Of a stretch of DNA of 64,000 nucleotides, positions 10,001-20,330 are shown one piece after another. The stretch's first letter is position 1, and every line of letters starts with the position of its first letter. Where the stretch lies: contig NZ_JACVPZ010000001.1 of assembly GCF_018881605.1 (NCBI RefSeq), positions 930,001-994,000 of the forward strand. Reading direction: 5' to 3'. The notes under the pieces are model-generated. The model saw only the letters and a program-made list of their open reading frames with translations, was not told the origin of the DNA and did no database searches. The translations under genes were made by a program, and so were the position numbers. The DNA is from Polynucleobacter sp. UB-Tiil-W10 (GTDB lineage Bacteria > Pseudomonadota > Gammaproteobacteria > Burkholderiales > Burkholderiaceae).

Positions 10001-11760
10001 TGCGATCTGCAGATCAGATTCAGATCAAGATGGCACAAGGTGCCAAGCCTGGTGAGGGCGGTCAATTACCAGGCGGCAAGGTTTCCGACTACATTGGCAA
10101 GTTGCGTTTCTCGGTGCCAGGCGTAGGTTTGATCTCTCCTCCTCCGCACCACGATATTTATTCGATTGAAGATATCGCTCAATTGATTCATGACCTAAAG
10201 AACGTCAATCCAAAAGCTGATGTTTCTGTAAAGTTGGTATCTGAGGTTGGTGTTGGAACAGTTGCTGCTGGTGTTGCGAAGGCAAAAGCAGATCACGTTG
10301 TGATCGCTGGTCATGACGGCGGAACTGGCGCATCTCCATTGTCTTCTATCAAACACGCTGGCTCCCCGTGGGAACTCGGTTTGGCTGAAACACAGCAAAC
10401 ACTAGTTCTGAATGGCTTGCGTAGCCGAATTCGTGTTCAGGCTGATGGTCAAATGAAAACCGGCCGCGACGTAGTGATCGGTGCTTTATTGGGCGCAGAT
10501 GAGTTTGGATTTGCAACGGCTCCATTGGTGGTTGAGGGTTGCATCATGATGCGTAAGTGTCATTTGAATACTTGTCCAGTAGGTGTTGCTACCCAAGATC
10601 CAGAACTGCGTAAGAAATTCTCAGGCAAGCCTGAGCATGTGGTGAACTTCTTCTTCTTTATCGCTGAAGAGGCTCGCGAAATCATGGCTCAATTAGGCAT
10701 TCGCAAGTTTGATGACCTAATTGGTCGCGTTGATTTGTTAGATACCCGTAAGGGAATTGAAAACTGGAAAGTGCACGGCTTAGATTTCAGTAAGATTTTT
10801 GCTGAGCCGCAAGTTGCCCCTGAAGTTCCACGCTATCAAGTGCTGACACAAGATCATGGCTTGGCTAGCGCGCTGGACAATATTTTGATCGAGAAGAGTG
10901 AGCCTGCAATAGAGCGTGGCGAAAAAGTTTCCTTCATTGTTCCAGTGAAGAACGTAAACCGTACTGTTGGTGCAATGCTTTCGGGCGAAGTTGCGCAGCG
11001 CTATGGTCATGCAGGTTTGCCTGACGACACAATTCACATTCAGTTGAATGGTACTGCTGGCCAAAGCTTTGCAGCCTTCTTGGCGCGTGGTATCACTTTG
11101 GATTTGGTTGGTGATGGCAATGACTATGTTGGTAAAGGCTTATCAGGAGGTCGTGTCATTGTTCGTGCTCCTCATGAGTTCCGTGGCGATACCGCCCAGA
11201 ACATCATTGTTGGTAATACCGTTCTTTATGGCGCAATTGCTGGCGAAGCATTCTTTAATGGTGTAGCAGGCGAGCGTTTTGCAGTTCGTAACTCTGGAGC
11301 CACTACTGTTGTTGAAGGTACTGGCGATCACGGTTGCGAATACATGACCGGTGGCACAGTGGTTGTGTTGGGTGCAACAGGTCGTAACTTTGCTGCAGGT
11401 ATGAGCGGTGGTATTGCTTACGTTTACGATGAAGATGGATTATTCGATAAGCGTTGCAACACCAGCATGGCGACTTTGGAAAAAGTATTGCCTACTGCTG
11501 AGCAAGTTGCCAAGATGCCTCAGGCCCAATGGCATGCCCCTATTGATGTAAAAGATGGCGGCGAGCGCTTAACTGACGAGCAAATTTTGAAGAGCTTGAT
11601 CGAGCGACACTTCCGCCACACTGGCTCTGAGCGCGCTAAAGCAATTTTGGCTGATTGGGAAAATGCCCGCGGACGTTTTGTGAAGGTGCTCCCAACTGAG
11701 TACAAGCGCGCTCTTGGTGAATTGTGGGAAAAAGCTCAAAACAAAACCGTTGCAGCTTAA
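7015..11760 (+). CDS. gltB: Glutamate synthase (NADPH), large subunit
   Basis: GOGAT large subunit: moves the glutamine amide to 2-oxoglutarate, yielding two glutamates. Domains in order are the class-II glutaminase with catalytic Cys26 (in HDACGVGF), the central domain, the FMN-binding synthase domain ([10 protein letters not shown], then [10 protein letters not shown]), the 3Fe-4S cysteines in [13 protein letters not shown], and the GxGxG beta-helix ([14 protein letters not shown]). From this start the protein is 1581 aa, normal. The open frame extends to TTG 6856, but that would run through the REP-like element and promoter; [26 protein letters not shown] fits the short propeptide before the Cys. 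It forms an operon with gltD. Confidence 0.96.
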   Translation: MTTKLNSDLRPIAQGLYDPSNEHDACGVGFVAHIKGKKSHEIVSQGLQILENLDHRGAVGADPLMGDGAGILIQIPDTLYREEMAKQGVTLPPLGEYGVGMIFLPKEHASRLACEQELERTVRLEGQVVLGWRDVPVDVKLPMSPTVQMTEPFIRQIFIGRGRDIMTTDALERKLYVIRKTASHAIQDLHLKHGKEYFVASMSARTIVYKGLLLANQVGAYYQDLQDKRTVSALALVHQRFSTNTFPAWELAHPYRMIAHNGEINTVKGNVNWVNAREGAISSPVLGDDLQKLWPLIYPGQSDTACFDNCLELLVMSGYPLAQAMMMMIPEAWEQHALMDDNRRAFYEYHAAMMEPWDGPAAMAFTDGRQIGATLDRNGLRPARYYVTDDDLVIMGSEAGVLPIPESKIVQKWRLQPGKMFMIDMEQGRIIDDVELKNAVSKAKPYKSWIDAVRVKLDEVDASKADLIDEKMTIRPAAKLLDRQQAFGYTQEDIKFLMAPMAMNGEEAIGSMGNDSPLAVLSNKNKPLYNYFKQLFAQVTNPPIDPIRENMVMSLVSFIGPKPNLLDTNNINPPMRLEVSQPILDFDDITKIRHIGHYTNGKFRSYELDICYPASWGKAGIEARLASLCAEAADAVRSGYNILIVSDRQVDEAHVAIPALLATSAIHQHLVQKGLRTSVGLVVETGSARETHHFALLAGYGAEAVHPYLAMETLAEMAKGLSGDLSAEKAVKNFVKAIGKGLQKVMSKMGISTYMSYTGSQIFEAIGLNSDIIDQYFKGTPSNVGGIGVFEVAEEALRMHTSAFGNDPVLTNMLDAGGEYAFRIRGENHMWTPDTIAKLQHSTRIGAEKGYQTYKEYANIINDQTKRQMTLRGLFEFKIDPAKAIPLDEVESAKEIVKRFATGAMSLGSISTEAHATLAIAMNRIGGKSNTGEGGEDPNRYVNELKGIPIKKGETLASILGSDVVEANIPLLDGDSLRSKIKQVASGRFGVTTEYLRSADQIQIKMAQGAKPGEGGQLPGGKVSDYIGKLRFSVPGVGLISPPPHHDIYSIEDIAQLIHDLKNVNPKADVSVKLVSEVGVGTVAAGVAKAKADHVVIAGHDGGTGASPLSSIKHAGSPWELGLAETQQTLVLNGLRSRIRVQADGQMKTGRDVVIGALLGADEFGFATAPLVVEGCIMMRKCHLNTCPVGVATQDPELRKKFSGKPEHVVNFFFFIAEEAREIMAQLGIRKFDDLIGRVDLLDTRKGIENWKVHGLDFSKIFAEPQVAPEVPRYQVLTQDHGLASALDNILIEKSEPAIERGEKVSFIVPVKNVNRTVGAMLSGEVAQRYGHAGLPDDTIHIQLNGTAGQSFAAFLARGITLDLVGDGNDYVGKGLSGGRVIVRAPHEFRGDTAQNIIVGNTVLYGAIAGEAFFNGVAGERFAVRNSGATTVVEGTGDHGCEYMTGGTVVVLGATGRNFAAGMSGGIAYVYDEDGLFDKRCNTSMATLEKVLPTAEQVAKMPQAQWHAPIDVKDGGERLTDEQILKSLIERHFRHTGSERAKAILADWENARGRFVKVLPTEYKRALGELWEKAQNKTVAA

Positions 11761-11810
11761 ATAACTTAATCAAACAGATAGACATTAAGAAAAGATACTA
11801 AGGATTAGAT

Positions 11811-13274
11811 ATGGGTAAGGTCACTGGATTTATGGAGTTTGAGCGCGTTGATGAAACGTATGAAGTGCCGGTTAAGCGCCTCCATCATTACAAAGAATTT
11901 GTTGCTGCTTTAACTGACGAAGAAGCCAAGGTTCAGGGTGCGCGTTGCATGGATTGTGGTATTCCGTTTTGCAATAACGGATGCCCTGTCAACAACATCA
12001 TTCCCGATTTTAATGACTTGGTATTTCAGAATGATTGGAAGAATGCATTAGATGTTTTGCAATCTACCAATAACTTCCCAGAATTTACTGGCCGTATCTG
12101 CCCAGCGCCTTGCGAGGCTGCTTGTACTCTAGGGATTAACAGCACTGCAGTGGGCATCAAATCTATCGAGCATGCCATTATTGATAAGGGTTGGGAAAGT
12201 GGTTGGGTTAAACCACAACCTTCTAAAACTAAGACAGGTAAAAAAGTTGCAGTGGTCGGCGGTGGCCCAGCAGGTATGGCGGCTGCTCAGCAATTGGCGC
12301 GCGTTGGTCATGATGTGACTGTCTTCGAAAAGAATGATCGTGTTGGCGGCTTACTGCGTTACGGCATTCCTGATTTCAAAATGGAAAAGTGGCTGATTGA
12401 TCGTCGCGTAGAGCAGATGCAAGCTGAAGGCGTCAAATTTGAGACTGGCGTATTTGTTGGTAAAGAAGCGATTGGTCCTGAAGTAAAAAATTACTCCACT
12501 AAGACGGTTTCTCCTGAGCAGTTAATGAAAGATTTTGACGCGGTAGTAATCACTGGCGGCGCAGAACAGCCACGTGATTTGCCAGTACCAGGTCGTGAGT
12601 TAGCTGGCGTGCACTATGCATTGGAATTCTTAATTCCTCAGAATAAAGAAAATGCAGGTGACTTTAAAAATGAAATTCGCGCAACAGATAAGCATGTAGT
12701 TGTTATCGGTGGTGGTGATACAGGTTCGGATTGCGTTGGCACTTCAAATCGTCACGGCGCAACAAAGATTACTCAGTTTGAATTACTGCCACAGCCCCCT
12801 GAAGTAGAGAACAAGCCATTAGTTTGGCCGTATTGGCCAACGAAATTGCGCACTTCATCCTCTCATGAAGAGGGTTGTGATCGCGACTGGTCAGTTGGAA
12901 CTAAGCGTTTTGAGGGTAAAAACGGCAAAGTTGAGAAATTAATTGGCGTACGTCTGGAGTGGAAAGACGGCAAGATGGCAGAAGTGCCAAACTCTGAATT
13001 TGAGATTAAGGCAGATTTAGTGCTTTTGGCTATGGGCTTTGTGTCTCCAGTCCAGCAGGTATTGAATGCCTTTGGCGTTGAGAAAGACGCTCGCGGCAAT
13101 GCGAAAGCAACTGAAGATGGTCAAAATGCCTACCAAACGAACGTCCCCAAGGTATTTGCAGCGGGTGATATGCGTCGTGGACAGTCTTTGGTGGTTTGGG
13201 CAATTCGGGAAGGTCGTCAATGCGCCCATTCAGTAGACGAGTATTTAATGGGGTCTTCTGTTTTGCCCCGATAA
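11811..13274 (+). CDS. gltD: Glutamate synthase (NADPH), small subunit
   Basis: The 487-aa FAD/NADPH subunit that feeds electrons to GltB. N-terminal cysteines for the 4Fe-4S clusters are present ([14 protein letters not shown] and CPAPCEAAC). The FAD-binding fold follows ([14 protein letters not shown], about 146-159), then the NADPH-binding fold ([12 protein letters not shown]). It starts at ATG 11811 after an AAGGA Shine-Dalgarno sequence, 50 bp behind gltB. The mla operon begins only 10 bp after its stop, so read-through into mlaF is likely. Confidence 0.96.
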   Translation: MGKVTGFMEFERVDETYEVPVKRLHHYKEFVAALTDEEAKVQGARCMDCGIPFCNNGCPVNNIIPDFNDLVFQNDWKNALDVLQSTNNFPEFTGRICPAPCEAACTLGINSTAVGIKSIEHAIIDKGWESGWVKPQPSKTKTGKKVAVVGGGPAGMAAAQQLARVGHDVTVFEKNDRVGGLLRYGIPDFKMEKWLIDRRVEQMQAEGVKFETGVFVGKEAIGPEVKNYSTKTVSPEQLMKDFDAVVITGGAEQPRDLPVPGRELAGVHYALEFLIPQNKENAGDFKNEIRATDKHVVVIGGGDTGSDCVGTSNRHGATKITQFELLPQPPEVENKPLVWPYWPTKLRTSSSHEEGCDRDWSVGTKRFEGKNGKVEKLIGVRLEWKDGKMAEVPNSEFEIKADLVLLAMGFVSPVQQVLNAFGVEKDARGNAKATEDGQNAYQTNVPKVFAAGDMRRGQSLVVWAIREGRQCAHSVDEYLMGSSVLPR

Positions 13275-13284
13275 TATTGGGGAT

Positions 13285-14139
13285 ATGAACAATGGTCAGC
13301 CAAACTCCTTGGATGTAAGCAAGCCAGCTGCAGGTGAAGTTGTCGTCTCTATTAAAGACGTCAACTTTTCCTATGCTGCAGGTGAGCGGCAGATTTTGTC
13401 GGGACTCAATATGGAGTTTCGACGCGGCCAGGTAGTGGCTGTGATGGGTGGTTCAGGCTGTGGCAAGACCACCATCCTTCGTCTCATCGGCGGTCAATAC
13501 ACTGCGCAGTCAGGTCAGGTTATTTTTGAAGGTCAAGACATCGGCAAGATGAGTGGTGCTGAGTTGATGGCGGCCCGTCGTCGCATGGGCATGCTTTTTC
13601 AGTTCGGCGCATTATTTACTGACCTTAGTGTTTTTGAAAACGTTGCCTTTCCATTGCGCGAGCATACTGATCTCAGTGAGGAGCTGTTGCGCTCGTTGGT
13701 GCTCATGAAGCTGAATGCAGTTGGTTTACGCGGCGCGCGTGATTTAATGCCTTCGCAAATTTCAGGTGGTATGGCAAGACGTGTTGCTCTCGCTAGAGCG
13801 ATTGCGTTAGATCCGCCACTCATCATGTACGACGAACCATTTGCTGGTCTTGATCCTATTTCACTTGGCATTACAGCGCGCTTAATTCGTGACCTCAATA
13901 ATGCCTTGGGAGCCACGAGTTTATTAGTGACCCATGATGTCGAAGAAACTTTTGCAATCGCGGATTACGTCTATTTCATTGCGAATGGCCGCATTGGTGC
14001 AGAGGGTACTCCTGAGGAATTAAGTCGTTCGACGGATCCTTTTGTCAGACAATTTTTAGATGCAGCGCCAGATGGTCCGGTGCCTTTCCACTATCCAGGA
14101 GTAAGTTTGGAAGAAGATTTTGGAGTGAGTAAATCATGA
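13285..14139 (+). CDS. mlaF: Mla phospholipid transport ATPase MlaF
   Basis: The cytoplasmic ABC ATPase of the MlaFEDB complex, which shuttles phospholipids between the inner and outer membranes. Walker A is GGSGCGKTT, the signature motif is SGGMARRVALARA, and Walker B is LIMYDEPFAGLDP; the SGGM form of the signature is typical of MlaF. The 284-aa protein has a slightly extended N-terminus before VVVSIKDVNFSY. The stop overlaps mlaE by 4 bp. It is the first gene of a tight rightward operon that continues through mlaB. Confidence 0.95.
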   Translation: MNNGQPNSLDVSKPAAGEVVVSIKDVNFSYAAGERQILSGLNMEFRRGQVVAVMGGSGCGKTTILRLIGGQYTAQSGQVIFEGQDIGKMSGAELMAARRRMGMLFQFGALFTDLSVFENVAFPLREHTDLSEELLRSLVLMKLNAVGLRGARDLMPSQISGGMARRVALARAIALDPPLIMYDEPFAGLDPISLGITARLIRDLNNALGATSLLVTHDVEETFAIADYVYFIANGRIGAEGTPEELSRSTDPFVRQFLDAAPDGPVPFHYPGVSLEEDFGVSKS

Positions 14140-14924
14140 CCACGCTTCTGAATCTTTTTGGCGATCTTGGTTTTTTTGTACGCCGCAACTTAAGTAGTCT
14201 TGGCTTAGCGGCTCGCATGTTTGCGGCTGTGATCGTACGCTCAGGATTTTTGCTTAAAAGACCACGTTTGGTGATCGATCAAATTCTATTTGTCGGAAAC
14301 CACTCTTTTGTAATCATTGCAGTCTCTGGATTATTTGTTGGATTCGTCTTAGGTCTACAGGGCTACTACACCTTAAATCGTTACGGCTCGGAGCAAGCAC
14401 TTGGCCTATTGGTTGCGCTCTCTTTAACTCGTGAATTGGGTCCAGTGATTACCGCATTATTGTTTGCTGGAAGGGCGGGTACCTCATTGACCGCAGAGAT
14501 CGGCTTGATGAAGGCTGGTGAACAATTGACTGCCATGGAAATGATGGCAGTTGACCCCTTGGGCCGTGTAATTGCACCGCGTCTTTGGGCGGGCATTATT
14601 TCTATGCCAATTCTTGCAACCATCTTTACGGCAGTGGGTGTTTTGGGGGGTTATTTGGTTGGCGTCCCATTAATTGGGGTGGATTCAGGTGCCTTTTGGT
14701 CTCAGATGCAGGGTGGAGTCGACTTGTTCGCCGATATTGGCAATGGCCTTATTAAAAGCATGGTGTTTGGCGTAGCGGTTACTTTTATTGCTCTTTATCA
14801 GGGTTATGAGTCTAAGCCTACGCCCGAAGGCGTTTCGCAAGCCACTACCCGTACGGTGGTGATTTCTTCTTTATCGGTCTTAGCGTTGGATTTCTTGCTA
14901 ACCGCGATGATGTTTTCAAATTAG
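14136..14924 (+). CDS. mlaE: Mla phospholipid transport permease MlaE
   Basis: The MlaE/YrbE-family permease that pairs with MlaF in the inner membrane. Several hydrophobic helices are present, with the conserved family segment [26 protein letters not shown] (about residues 88-113) and the [21 protein letters not shown] loop that docks to the ATPase. 262 aa is the usual length. It overlaps mlaF by 4 bp (ATGA) and is followed 21 bp later by mlaD. Confidence 0.95.
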   Translation: [262 protein letters not shown]

Positions 14925-14945
14925 AAAGAATAAACTGGGGCTCTT

Positions 14946-15428
14946 ATGAGAAAAAGCGCAATTGATGTTTGGGTAGGAGTCTTTGTTGCCATTGGTTTAT
15001 TGGCAGCACTATTTCTTGCGCTGAAGGTCGGCAATATGAATGCGGTCTCATTTGCCCCTACATACAAAATTTCTGCACGCTTTGATAATATCGGCGGCTT
15101 AAAGCCGCGGGCACCCGTCAAAAGCGCTGGTGTAGTTGTGGGCAGAATTGCCAATATTTCTTTTGACGACAAGACTTATCAAGCGACAGTAGTGATGACT
15201 ATTGAAGATTCCTATAAGTTCCCAAAGGATTCTTCCGCCAAGATTTTGACATCGGGTTTATTGGGTGAGCAGTACATCGGTCTTGAAGCTGGCGGCTCTG
15301 ATGATATGTTGACTAATGGTGAAAAGATTTCACAAACTCAGTCAGCTATTGTTTTAGAGAACTTGATAAGTCAGTTTCTTTACAACAAAGCAGCTGATAG
15401 CGGCCAAGAAAAGGGCGCAGCCAAGTGA
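14946..15428 (+). CDS. mlaD: Mla MCE-domain lipid-binding protein MlaD
   Basis: A single-pass inner-membrane protein with one periplasmic MCE domain, which forms the hexameric ring above MlaE. The N-terminal helix is at about 8-26 (VWVGVFVAIGLLAALFLAL). The MCE domain runs about 38-120 with the ARFDNIGGLKPRAPVKSAGVVVGRI motif, followed by a tail with hydrophobic LENLISQFLYN. 160 aa is normal. The stop (15426-15428) overlaps the next start by one base. Confidence 0.94.
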   Translation: MRKSAIDVWVGVFVAIGLLAALFLALKVGNMNAVSFAPTYKISARFDNIGGLKPRAPVKSAGVVVGRIANISFDDKTYQATVVMTIEDSYKFPKDSSAKILTSGLLGEQYIGLEAGGSDDMLTNGEKISQTQSAIVLENLISQFLYNKAADSGQEKGAAK

Positions 15429-16177
15429 TGTTGTTCTTTATGCGCAAAGCCAAGATGGTAATCCTGCTTGGTTTAATTGCCATGTCGGTTGGCTGCGCAT
15501 CCATTCCTGCTGGTGTCGAGCGCTCCCCCCAAGATCCATGGGAGCCATTTAACCGCTCGGTCTTTGAATTTAATGAAGGCTTGGATGCCTACGTTCTAAA
15601 GCCAGTAGTTGCTGGTTATCGTTTTGTATTGCCTGAGATTGTGCGTGAAGGCGTTTATAACTTTTTTAGTAACTACAACGACATCTACACTGCGCTCTTT
15701 AACTTGCTTCAAGGTAAGCCAGACTATGCCTTTAATGACTTCATGCGCGTGGTAGTCAATACCACTATGGGATTGGGCGGGCTAATCGATCTAGCAACGC
15801 CAGGCGGGCTTGAGAAGCACAAAGAGGATTGGGGGCAAACTTTAGGTGTTTGGGGTGTGCCCTCAGGCCCTTATGTGGTTCTTCCATTCTTTGGCCCAAG
15901 TAATGTACGTGACACTTTTGGTACCGTGGCTGACTTAGAGTCAGACTATCTATTTAGCTTTGTGAAAAACATTGGCCTACGAAACAGTATTACTGGATTG
16001 CGAGTAGTTAATGCTCGAAATACGTACTATGAAGCTGGTGATTTACTGGATGGCGCTGCAATTGATAAATATAGTTTTATAAGGGATGCATATATTCAGA
16101 GACGGGCATATCAAATTAATGAGGGTCGTGATGATGAAGAACCTCTCATGCCGGTTTACGAGAATCCATACCAATAG
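15428..16177 (+). CDS. mlaA: Outer-membrane lipoprotein MlaA (VacJ)
   Basis: MlaA removes mislocalised phospholipids from the outer leaflet of the outer membrane and hands them to MlaC. It has a signal peptide ending in SVGC (a slightly imperfect lipobox with Ser at -3), then the conserved DPWEPFNRSVFEFNEGLDAYVLKPV stretch, then NNFFSNY-like and GGLIDLATPGG motifs. ATG 15428 overlaps the mlaD stop; Met at 15440, just before RKAK, is an alternative that gives a neater signal peptide. Unlike in E. coli, the gene lies inside the mla operon, as usual in Burkholderiales. Confidence 0.93.
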   Translation: MLFFMRKAKMVILLGLIAMSVGCASIPAGVERSPQDPWEPFNRSVFEFNEGLDAYVLKPVVAGYRFVLPEIVREGVYNFFSNYNDIYTALFNLLQGKPDYAFNDFMRVVVNTTMGLGGLIDLATPGGLEKHKEDWGQTLGVWGVPSGPYVVLPFFGPSNVRDTFGTVADLESDYLFSFVKNIGLRNSITGLRVVNARNTYYEAGDLLDGAAIDKYSFIRDAYIQRRAYQINEGRDDEEPLMPVYENPYQ

Positions 16178-16238
16178 GTAACGTAGCTTGAGATGACTAA
16201 AATGAGTTCCAACATAGATAAAGACAGTGGGCGCGAAT

Positions 16239-16880
16239 ATGAAAAGCTTTAAAAAAATCTACAGCTTTCTTTTGACAGGCCTGCTCCTTGTAGCTAGCAC
16301 TGTTTTTGCACAAACCCCCGATCAATCAACGCCACCAGATGCCTTAATCAAGATGGTGGTTACGGATGTGATGGCAACGGTGAAGTCTGATCCCGATATT
16401 CAAAAGGGTAATATTCCCAAGGTTGTAGATTTGGTGGAAAAGAAAATTGCTCCGTATACCGACATGCGTCGCACTACGGAAATGGCGATGGGGCCTAATT
16501 GGAAAAAGGCAACTCCGGAGCAGCAGGCACAACTCACGATGGAATTTAAGAATTTATTGATTCGCACTTATTCTGGCGCTTTGAGCCAATTGCGTGATCA
16601 GACTGTGCAATTTAAGGCTTTGCGCGCAGCGCCAGACGACAAAGAAGTTGTGGTTAAGACGGTGGTTCTGGGTCGCGGTGATCCTGTGCCTCTGGATTAC
16701 CGCCTAGAGAAAACAGCCAGCGGTTGGAAGGTCTATGACATGAACATCATGGGTGTTTGGTTAGTCGAGGCATACCGCAACCAATTCGCTAACCAAATTA
16801 GTCAAAATGGCATTGAGGGTTTAGTGAAGTTCTTGCAAGACCGTAACAAGCAATTGGCCACTGCTAAGCCAGCCAATTAA
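16239..16880 (+). CDS. mlaC: Periplasmic phospholipid carrier MlaC
   Basis: The soluble shuttle between MlaA and MlaD. It has a signal peptide of about 22 residues (KKIYSFLLTGLLLVASTVFAQ, cut after VFA), then a Tol-Tol-Ttg2-type domain with KVVDLVEKKIAPYTDMRRTTEMAMG and the NLLIRTYSGALS region. I chose ATG 16239, which starts the signal peptide cleanly; the open frame runs four codons further to GTG 16227. No strong Shine-Dalgarno sequence is visible. It follows mlaA after about 60 bp and precedes mlaB. Confidence 0.93.
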   Translation: MKSFKKIYSFLLTGLLLVASTVFAQTPDQSTPPDALIKMVVTDVMATVKSDPDIQKGNIPKVVDLVEKKIAPYTDMRRTTEMAMGPNWKKATPEQQAQLTMEFKNLLIRTYSGALSQLRDQTVQFKALRAAPDDKEVVVKTVVLGRGDPVPLDYRLEKTASGWKVYDMNIMGVWLVEAYRNQFANQISQNGIEGLVKFLQDRNKQLATAKPAN

Positions 16881-16898
16881 TTCTTAGACATAGACATC

Positions 16899-17156
16899 AT
16901 GCCCTTTCTTTTGCCAAAAATAGTAAAGCAAGATAATGCCTTGCAGTTGCAAAAAGAGGGTTTATTAAATAGTCCAAGCTTACGCTCGATTGATTGCTCT
17001 GCATTAAAGGATTTTGACTCCACGGTATTAACGGTGTTGTTGGCTTGGCAGAAAAAACTGATGGCTGAAGGCCAGTCTATTTCCCTCGAGCATGCGCCAG
17101 AAAAACTAAAAGTCCTTGCTGGTGTGTATGGCGTTACTGCATTGCTGGGTTTGTAA
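16899..17156 (+). CDS. mlaB: MlaB-type STAS-domain protein
   Basis: An 85-aa STAS domain with the CSALKDFDSTVLTVLLAW core typical of MlaB, the small cytoplasmic subunit that stabilises MlaF. The sequence is diverged, as usual for this subunit. Its stop TAA shares one base with the ATG of the next ABC gene (TAATG at 17154-17158), so translation is probably coupled. Confidence 0.85.
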   Translation: MPFLLPKIVKQDNALQLQKEGLLNSPSLRSIDCSALKDFDSTVLTVLLAWQKKLMAEGQSISLEHAPEKLKVLAGVYGVTALLGL

Positions 17157-17914
17157 TGGCGATGCATTCTGCAATATCTATTCAAAATATATCTAAGCAG
17201 TACGGAGTACTTCAAGCCTTAGATGATGTTTCACTCACCATCGAGCCTGGAGAATTTTTCGGTTTACTGGGACCTAATGGCGCAGGTAAAACGACATTGA
17301 TTTCCATTTTGGCTGGTTTAGTAAAGCCTAGCCATGGCCATGCAGCCATTATGGGAGCCGATGTACAGAAAGGCTTTCGTGAGGCACGCCGCATGCTTGG
17401 TGTTGTTCCTCAAGAATTAGTCTTTGATCCCTTTTTTACTGTGCGTGAAACATTACGCTTTCAGTCCGGCTACTTTGGCATACGCAATAACGATGCATGG
17501 ATAGACGAGATCATGGCTAATCTCGATCTCACTTCCAAAGCTGATAGCAATATGCGCTCTTTATCTGGCGGCATGAAGCGTCGGGTGCTGGTTGCTCAGG
17601 CTTTAGTCCATAGACCTCCAGTCATTATTTTGGATGAGCCAACTGCTGGCGTAGATGTTGAGTTACGTCAGTCTTTGTGGCAATTTATTAGTCGCTTAAA
17701 TCAAGATGGGCATACGATTGTTTTGACTACCCATTATTTGGAAGAGGCTGAAGCCCTATGCCAGCGTATTGCGATGCTCAAGCATGGCAAGATTGTGGCT
17801 CTTGACACCACAGCGAATTTATTAAGTCGTTATGGCTCTGTCAAAAAAGATGGTGAAGGTAAAACCGATTTAGAAGAGGTCTTTGTGAACATCATGTCAG
17901 GGAACGCCCAATGA
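17156..17914 (+). CDS. ABC exporter ATP-binding protein (YadG-like)
   Basis: A 252-aa ABC ATPase of the ABC-2/YadG type. Walker A is GPNGAGKTT, the signature is SLSGGMKRRVLVAQAL, Walker B is VIILDEPTAGVD, and the H-loop lies in LTTHYLEEAEAL. It pairs with the permease that follows (4-bp overlap). Substrate unknown; relatives export polysaccharides or drugs. The start overlaps the mlaB stop by one base, placing it inside the mla transcription unit and suggesting an envelope function. I leave the gene symbol empty because orthology with yadG is not certain. Confidence 0.88.
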   Translation: MAMHSAISIQNISKQYGVLQALDDVSLTIEPGEFFGLLGPNGAGKTTLISILAGLVKPSHGHAAIMGADVQKGFREARRMLGVVPQELVFDPFFTVRETLRFQSGYFGIRNNDAWIDEIMANLDLTSKADSNMRSLSGGMKRRVLVAQALVHRPPVIILDEPTAGVDVELRQSLWQFISRLNQDGHTIVLTTHYLEEAEALCQRIAMLKHGKIVALDTTANLLSRYGSVKKDGEGKTDLEEVFVNIMSGNAQ

Positions 17915-18699
17915 AGCATGGCCTCAATCGACCTGCTTTGGAGTATGGCAGTGGTTTCCCAACATTATTGTTTAAGGAAGTAAAGCGCTTTTATAAAGTG
18001 GCATTTCAGACAGTAGCCGCTCCCGTTCTTACTGCTGTGCTTTATCTCATGATCTTCGGACATGTGCTTGAAGGCAGGGAAATGTATGGGCGTTTAAGTT
18101 ACACCGCCTTTTTAATCCCCGGTCTTGTGATGATGAGCGTTTTGCAAAATGCATTTGCAAATACCTCTTCTTCTTTAATACAGTCAAAAGTCACCGGTAA
18201 CTTAGTCTTTGTTTTGTTGGCCCCTTTAAGCCATTTTGAGTTTTATGCAGCTTATATTTTGGCCGCTGTATTTCGGGGCATAGTTGTGGGTCTAGGTGTG
18301 CTGTTAATTACCATCTGGTTTGCAACACCCACTTTGGAGTATCCATTGTGGATATTGGTGTTTGCATTCTTGGGCGCTGCGATTTTAGGAAGTCTTGGCT
18401 TGGTAGCTGGTATCTGGGCGGACAAATATGATCAATTAGCAGCCTTTCAGAATTTCATCATCATGCCTGCCACCATGTTGTCAGGAGTCTTCTACTCTAT
18501 TCACTCTTTACCGCCAGCGTGGCAGGTGGTGTCGCATTTCAATCCCTTCTTTTATATGATTGATGGCTTCCGTTACGGGTTCTTTGGGATTTCTGATAAC
18601 TCCCCATGGAGCAGCCTGGCAATTGTGTTCTGCTTTTTTATAGTGGTGTCAGTGATTGCTTTGCGTCTGCTACAAAAGGGCTATAAGCTCCGTTATTAA
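17911..18699 (+). CDS. ABC-2 type permease (YadH-like)
   Basis: A 262-aa membrane protein with about six predicted helices and an ABC-2 domain. It has the LIPGLVMMSVLQNAFANTSSS segment, typical of exporter permeases, and a C-terminal GYKLRY end that recalls YadH/NodJ-type permeases. It starts inside the ATPase stop (ATGA, 17911-17914). The two genes would form one homodimeric-type exporter of unknown substrate. 32 bp later the ibaG gene begins. Confidence 0.87.
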   Translation: MKHGLNRPALEYGSGFPTLLFKEVKRFYKVAFQTVAAPVLTAVLYLMIFGHVLEGREMYGRLSYTAFLIPGLVMMSVLQNAFANTSSSLIQSKVTGNLVFVLLAPLSHFEFYAAYILAAVFRGIVVGLGVLLITIWFATPTLEYPLWILVFAFLGAAILGSLGLVAGIWADKYDQLAAFQNFIIMPATMLSGVFYSIHSLPPAWQVVSHFNPFFYMIDGFRYGFFGISDNSPWSSLAIVFCFFIVVSVIALRLLQKGYKLRY

Positions 18700-18731
18700 T
18701 TGTTTACACCCTGGTTTTATTAGGAGAAGAA

Positions 18732-18980
18732 ATGCTACCCACCCCAGAACAAATTGAAAGCTATATCAAACAAGGTATTAGTTGCACCCATATTCAGGTT
18801 GAGGGTGATGGACAGCACTTTTTTGCAACGATTGTGAGCCCTGAGTTTGAGGGCAAGCGTTTAGTGCAACGTCATCAATTGGTATATGGCGCAATGGGTG
18901 ATCGCATGAAGGCAGAAGTGCATGCTTTGTCAATTAAGGCATTTACACCCGAAGAGTTTTCGCAGAATTCAGCAGCATAA
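18732..18980 (+). CDS. ibaG: BolA-family protein (IbaG-like)
   Basis: An 82-aa BolA/IbaG domain with HIQVEGDGQHFFATIVSPEFEGK and KRLVQRHQLVYGAMGDRM, then a helix ending in HALSIKAFTPEEF. BolA proteins bind monothiol glutaredoxins through a shared 2Fe-2S cluster; a CGFS glutaredoxin is encoded at 54158-54466. AGGAG lies about 8 nt before the ATG. Position between mla and murA matches the proteobacterial ibaG locus. Confidence 0.92.
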   Translation: MLPTPEQIESYIKQGISCTHIQVEGDGQHFFATIVSPEFEGKRLVQRHQLVYGAMGDRMKAEVHALSIKAFTPEEFSQNSAA

Positions 18981-19035
18981 AAACGCAGCATTACCCACTA
19001 CACATTAATTACTAAGTTTTTACTGGAATCGCTTC

Positions 19036-20310
19036 ATGGATAAATTACGAATGGTTGGCGGAGTGCCTCTCAAGGGAGAGGTAGTGATTGCCGGCGCTAA
19101 AAATGCCGCTTTACCAATTCTATGTGCTTGTCTACTGACCGATCAACCAGTTGTATTGCGCAATGTCCCCGACTTACAAGATGTGCGTACCATGCTCAAG
19201 CTTTTGCAAGAGATTGGCGTCACAGTAGATTTTCCGAGCGCTGGTGATCGTAGTCACATGGTATTGAACGCAGCGGTTATTAAAAGTTCAGAAGCTACTT
19301 ATGAAATGGTTAAAACCATGCGTGCCTCGATCTTGGTGCTTGGGCCGCTCTTAGCCAGAATGCATAGCGCCAAGGTTTCATTGCCTGGTGGTTGTGCTAT
19401 TGGCGCTCGCCCTGTTGATCAGCACATCAAGGGATTGAAGGCAATGGGTGCGGATATCAAGATTAAGAGCGGCTATATTCAAGCTGAAACCAAGCCTCAA
19501 GAAAGTCGATTGCAGGGCGCTTCTATCTTGACCGACATGATTACCGTAACTGGTACCGAAAATTTATTAATGGCAGCCACATTGGCGTCTGGCACTACAG
19601 TTTTAGAAAACGCTGCACGCGAGCCTGAAGTTGGTGATTTAGCAGAGCTACTGGTGAAGATGGGCGCTAAAATTTCTGGTATTGGAAGTGATCGCTTAGT
19701 AGTTGAAGGTGTTGAAAAACTGCATGGCGCAGAGCACTCAGTTATTCCGGATCGCATTGAGGCTGGCACATTCTTGTGTGCGGTTGCTGCCACTGGTGGT
19801 GAGATCATAGTCAAGCATTGCCGTCCCGATACTTTGGATGCTGTCATTGTTAAGCTGAAAGAAGCTGGTCTACAGATGGAGATTGGTCCTGATTGGATTA
19901 AGGCCACGATGCAGGTTCGCCCTAAGGCAGTCAATTTCCGTACATCTGAATACCCTGCTTTTCCGACTGATATGCAAGCCCAATTAATGACTGTGAATGC
20001 AATCGCATCGGGTAGTTCAACCATTACAGAAACGATTTTTGAAAATCGTTTTATGCACGTACAAGAGCTTAATCGTTTGGGTGCTGACATTGCTATTGAG
20101 GGTAATACCGCGATTGCTCAGGGAGTAGATAAGCTTTCGGGCGCGATTGTGATGGCTACGGATCTGCGTGCCTCAGCCAGTTTGGTCATTGCTGGATTGG
20201 CTGCCCAAGGCGAAACCCAAGTAGATCGAATTTACCATTTGGATCGTGGCTATGACCGCATGGAGCATAAGTTAACCCTTTTGGGTGCCAATATTGAGCG
20301 CATAAAGTAA
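19036..20310 (+). CDS. murA: UDP-N-acetylglucosamine 1-carboxyvinyltransferase
   Basis: The first committed step of peptidoglycan synthesis: adds enolpyruvate from PEP to UDP-GlcNAc. EPSP-synthase-like fold; [13 protein letters not shown] holds the catalytic lysine, and the [14 protein letters not shown] loop carries the Cys that fosfomycin attacks (about residue 118). 424 aa is normal. It follows ibaG by 55 bp and precedes hisG by 20 bp. A large antisense frame inside it is judged spurious. Confidence 0.96.
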   Translation: MDKLRMVGGVPLKGEVVIAGAKNAALPILCACLLTDQPVVLRNVPDLQDVRTMLKLLQEIGVTVDFPSAGDRSHMVLNAAVIKSSEATYEMVKTMRASILVLGPLLARMHSAKVSLPGGCAIGARPVDQHIKGLKAMGADIKIKSGYIQAETKPQESRLQGASILTDMITVTGTENLLMAATLASGTTVLENAAREPEVGDLAELLVKMGAKISGIGSDRLVVEGVEKLHGAEHSVIPDRIEAGTFLCAVAATGGEIIVKHCRPDTLDAVIVKLKEAGLQMEIGPDWIKATMQVRPKAVNFRTSEYPAFPTDMQAQLMTVNAIASGSSTITETIFENRFMHVQELNRLGADIAIEGNTAIAQGVDKLSGAIVMATDLRASASLVIAGLAAQGETQVDRIYHLDRGYDRMEHKLTLLGANIERIK

Positions 20311-20330
20311 GGCTGATGGATAATTAGTCC

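Noticed and set aside
19497..20090. 197-aa antisense frame within murA
   Set aside because: It is a shadow of the murA codon pattern with no recognisable domain and no start signal.
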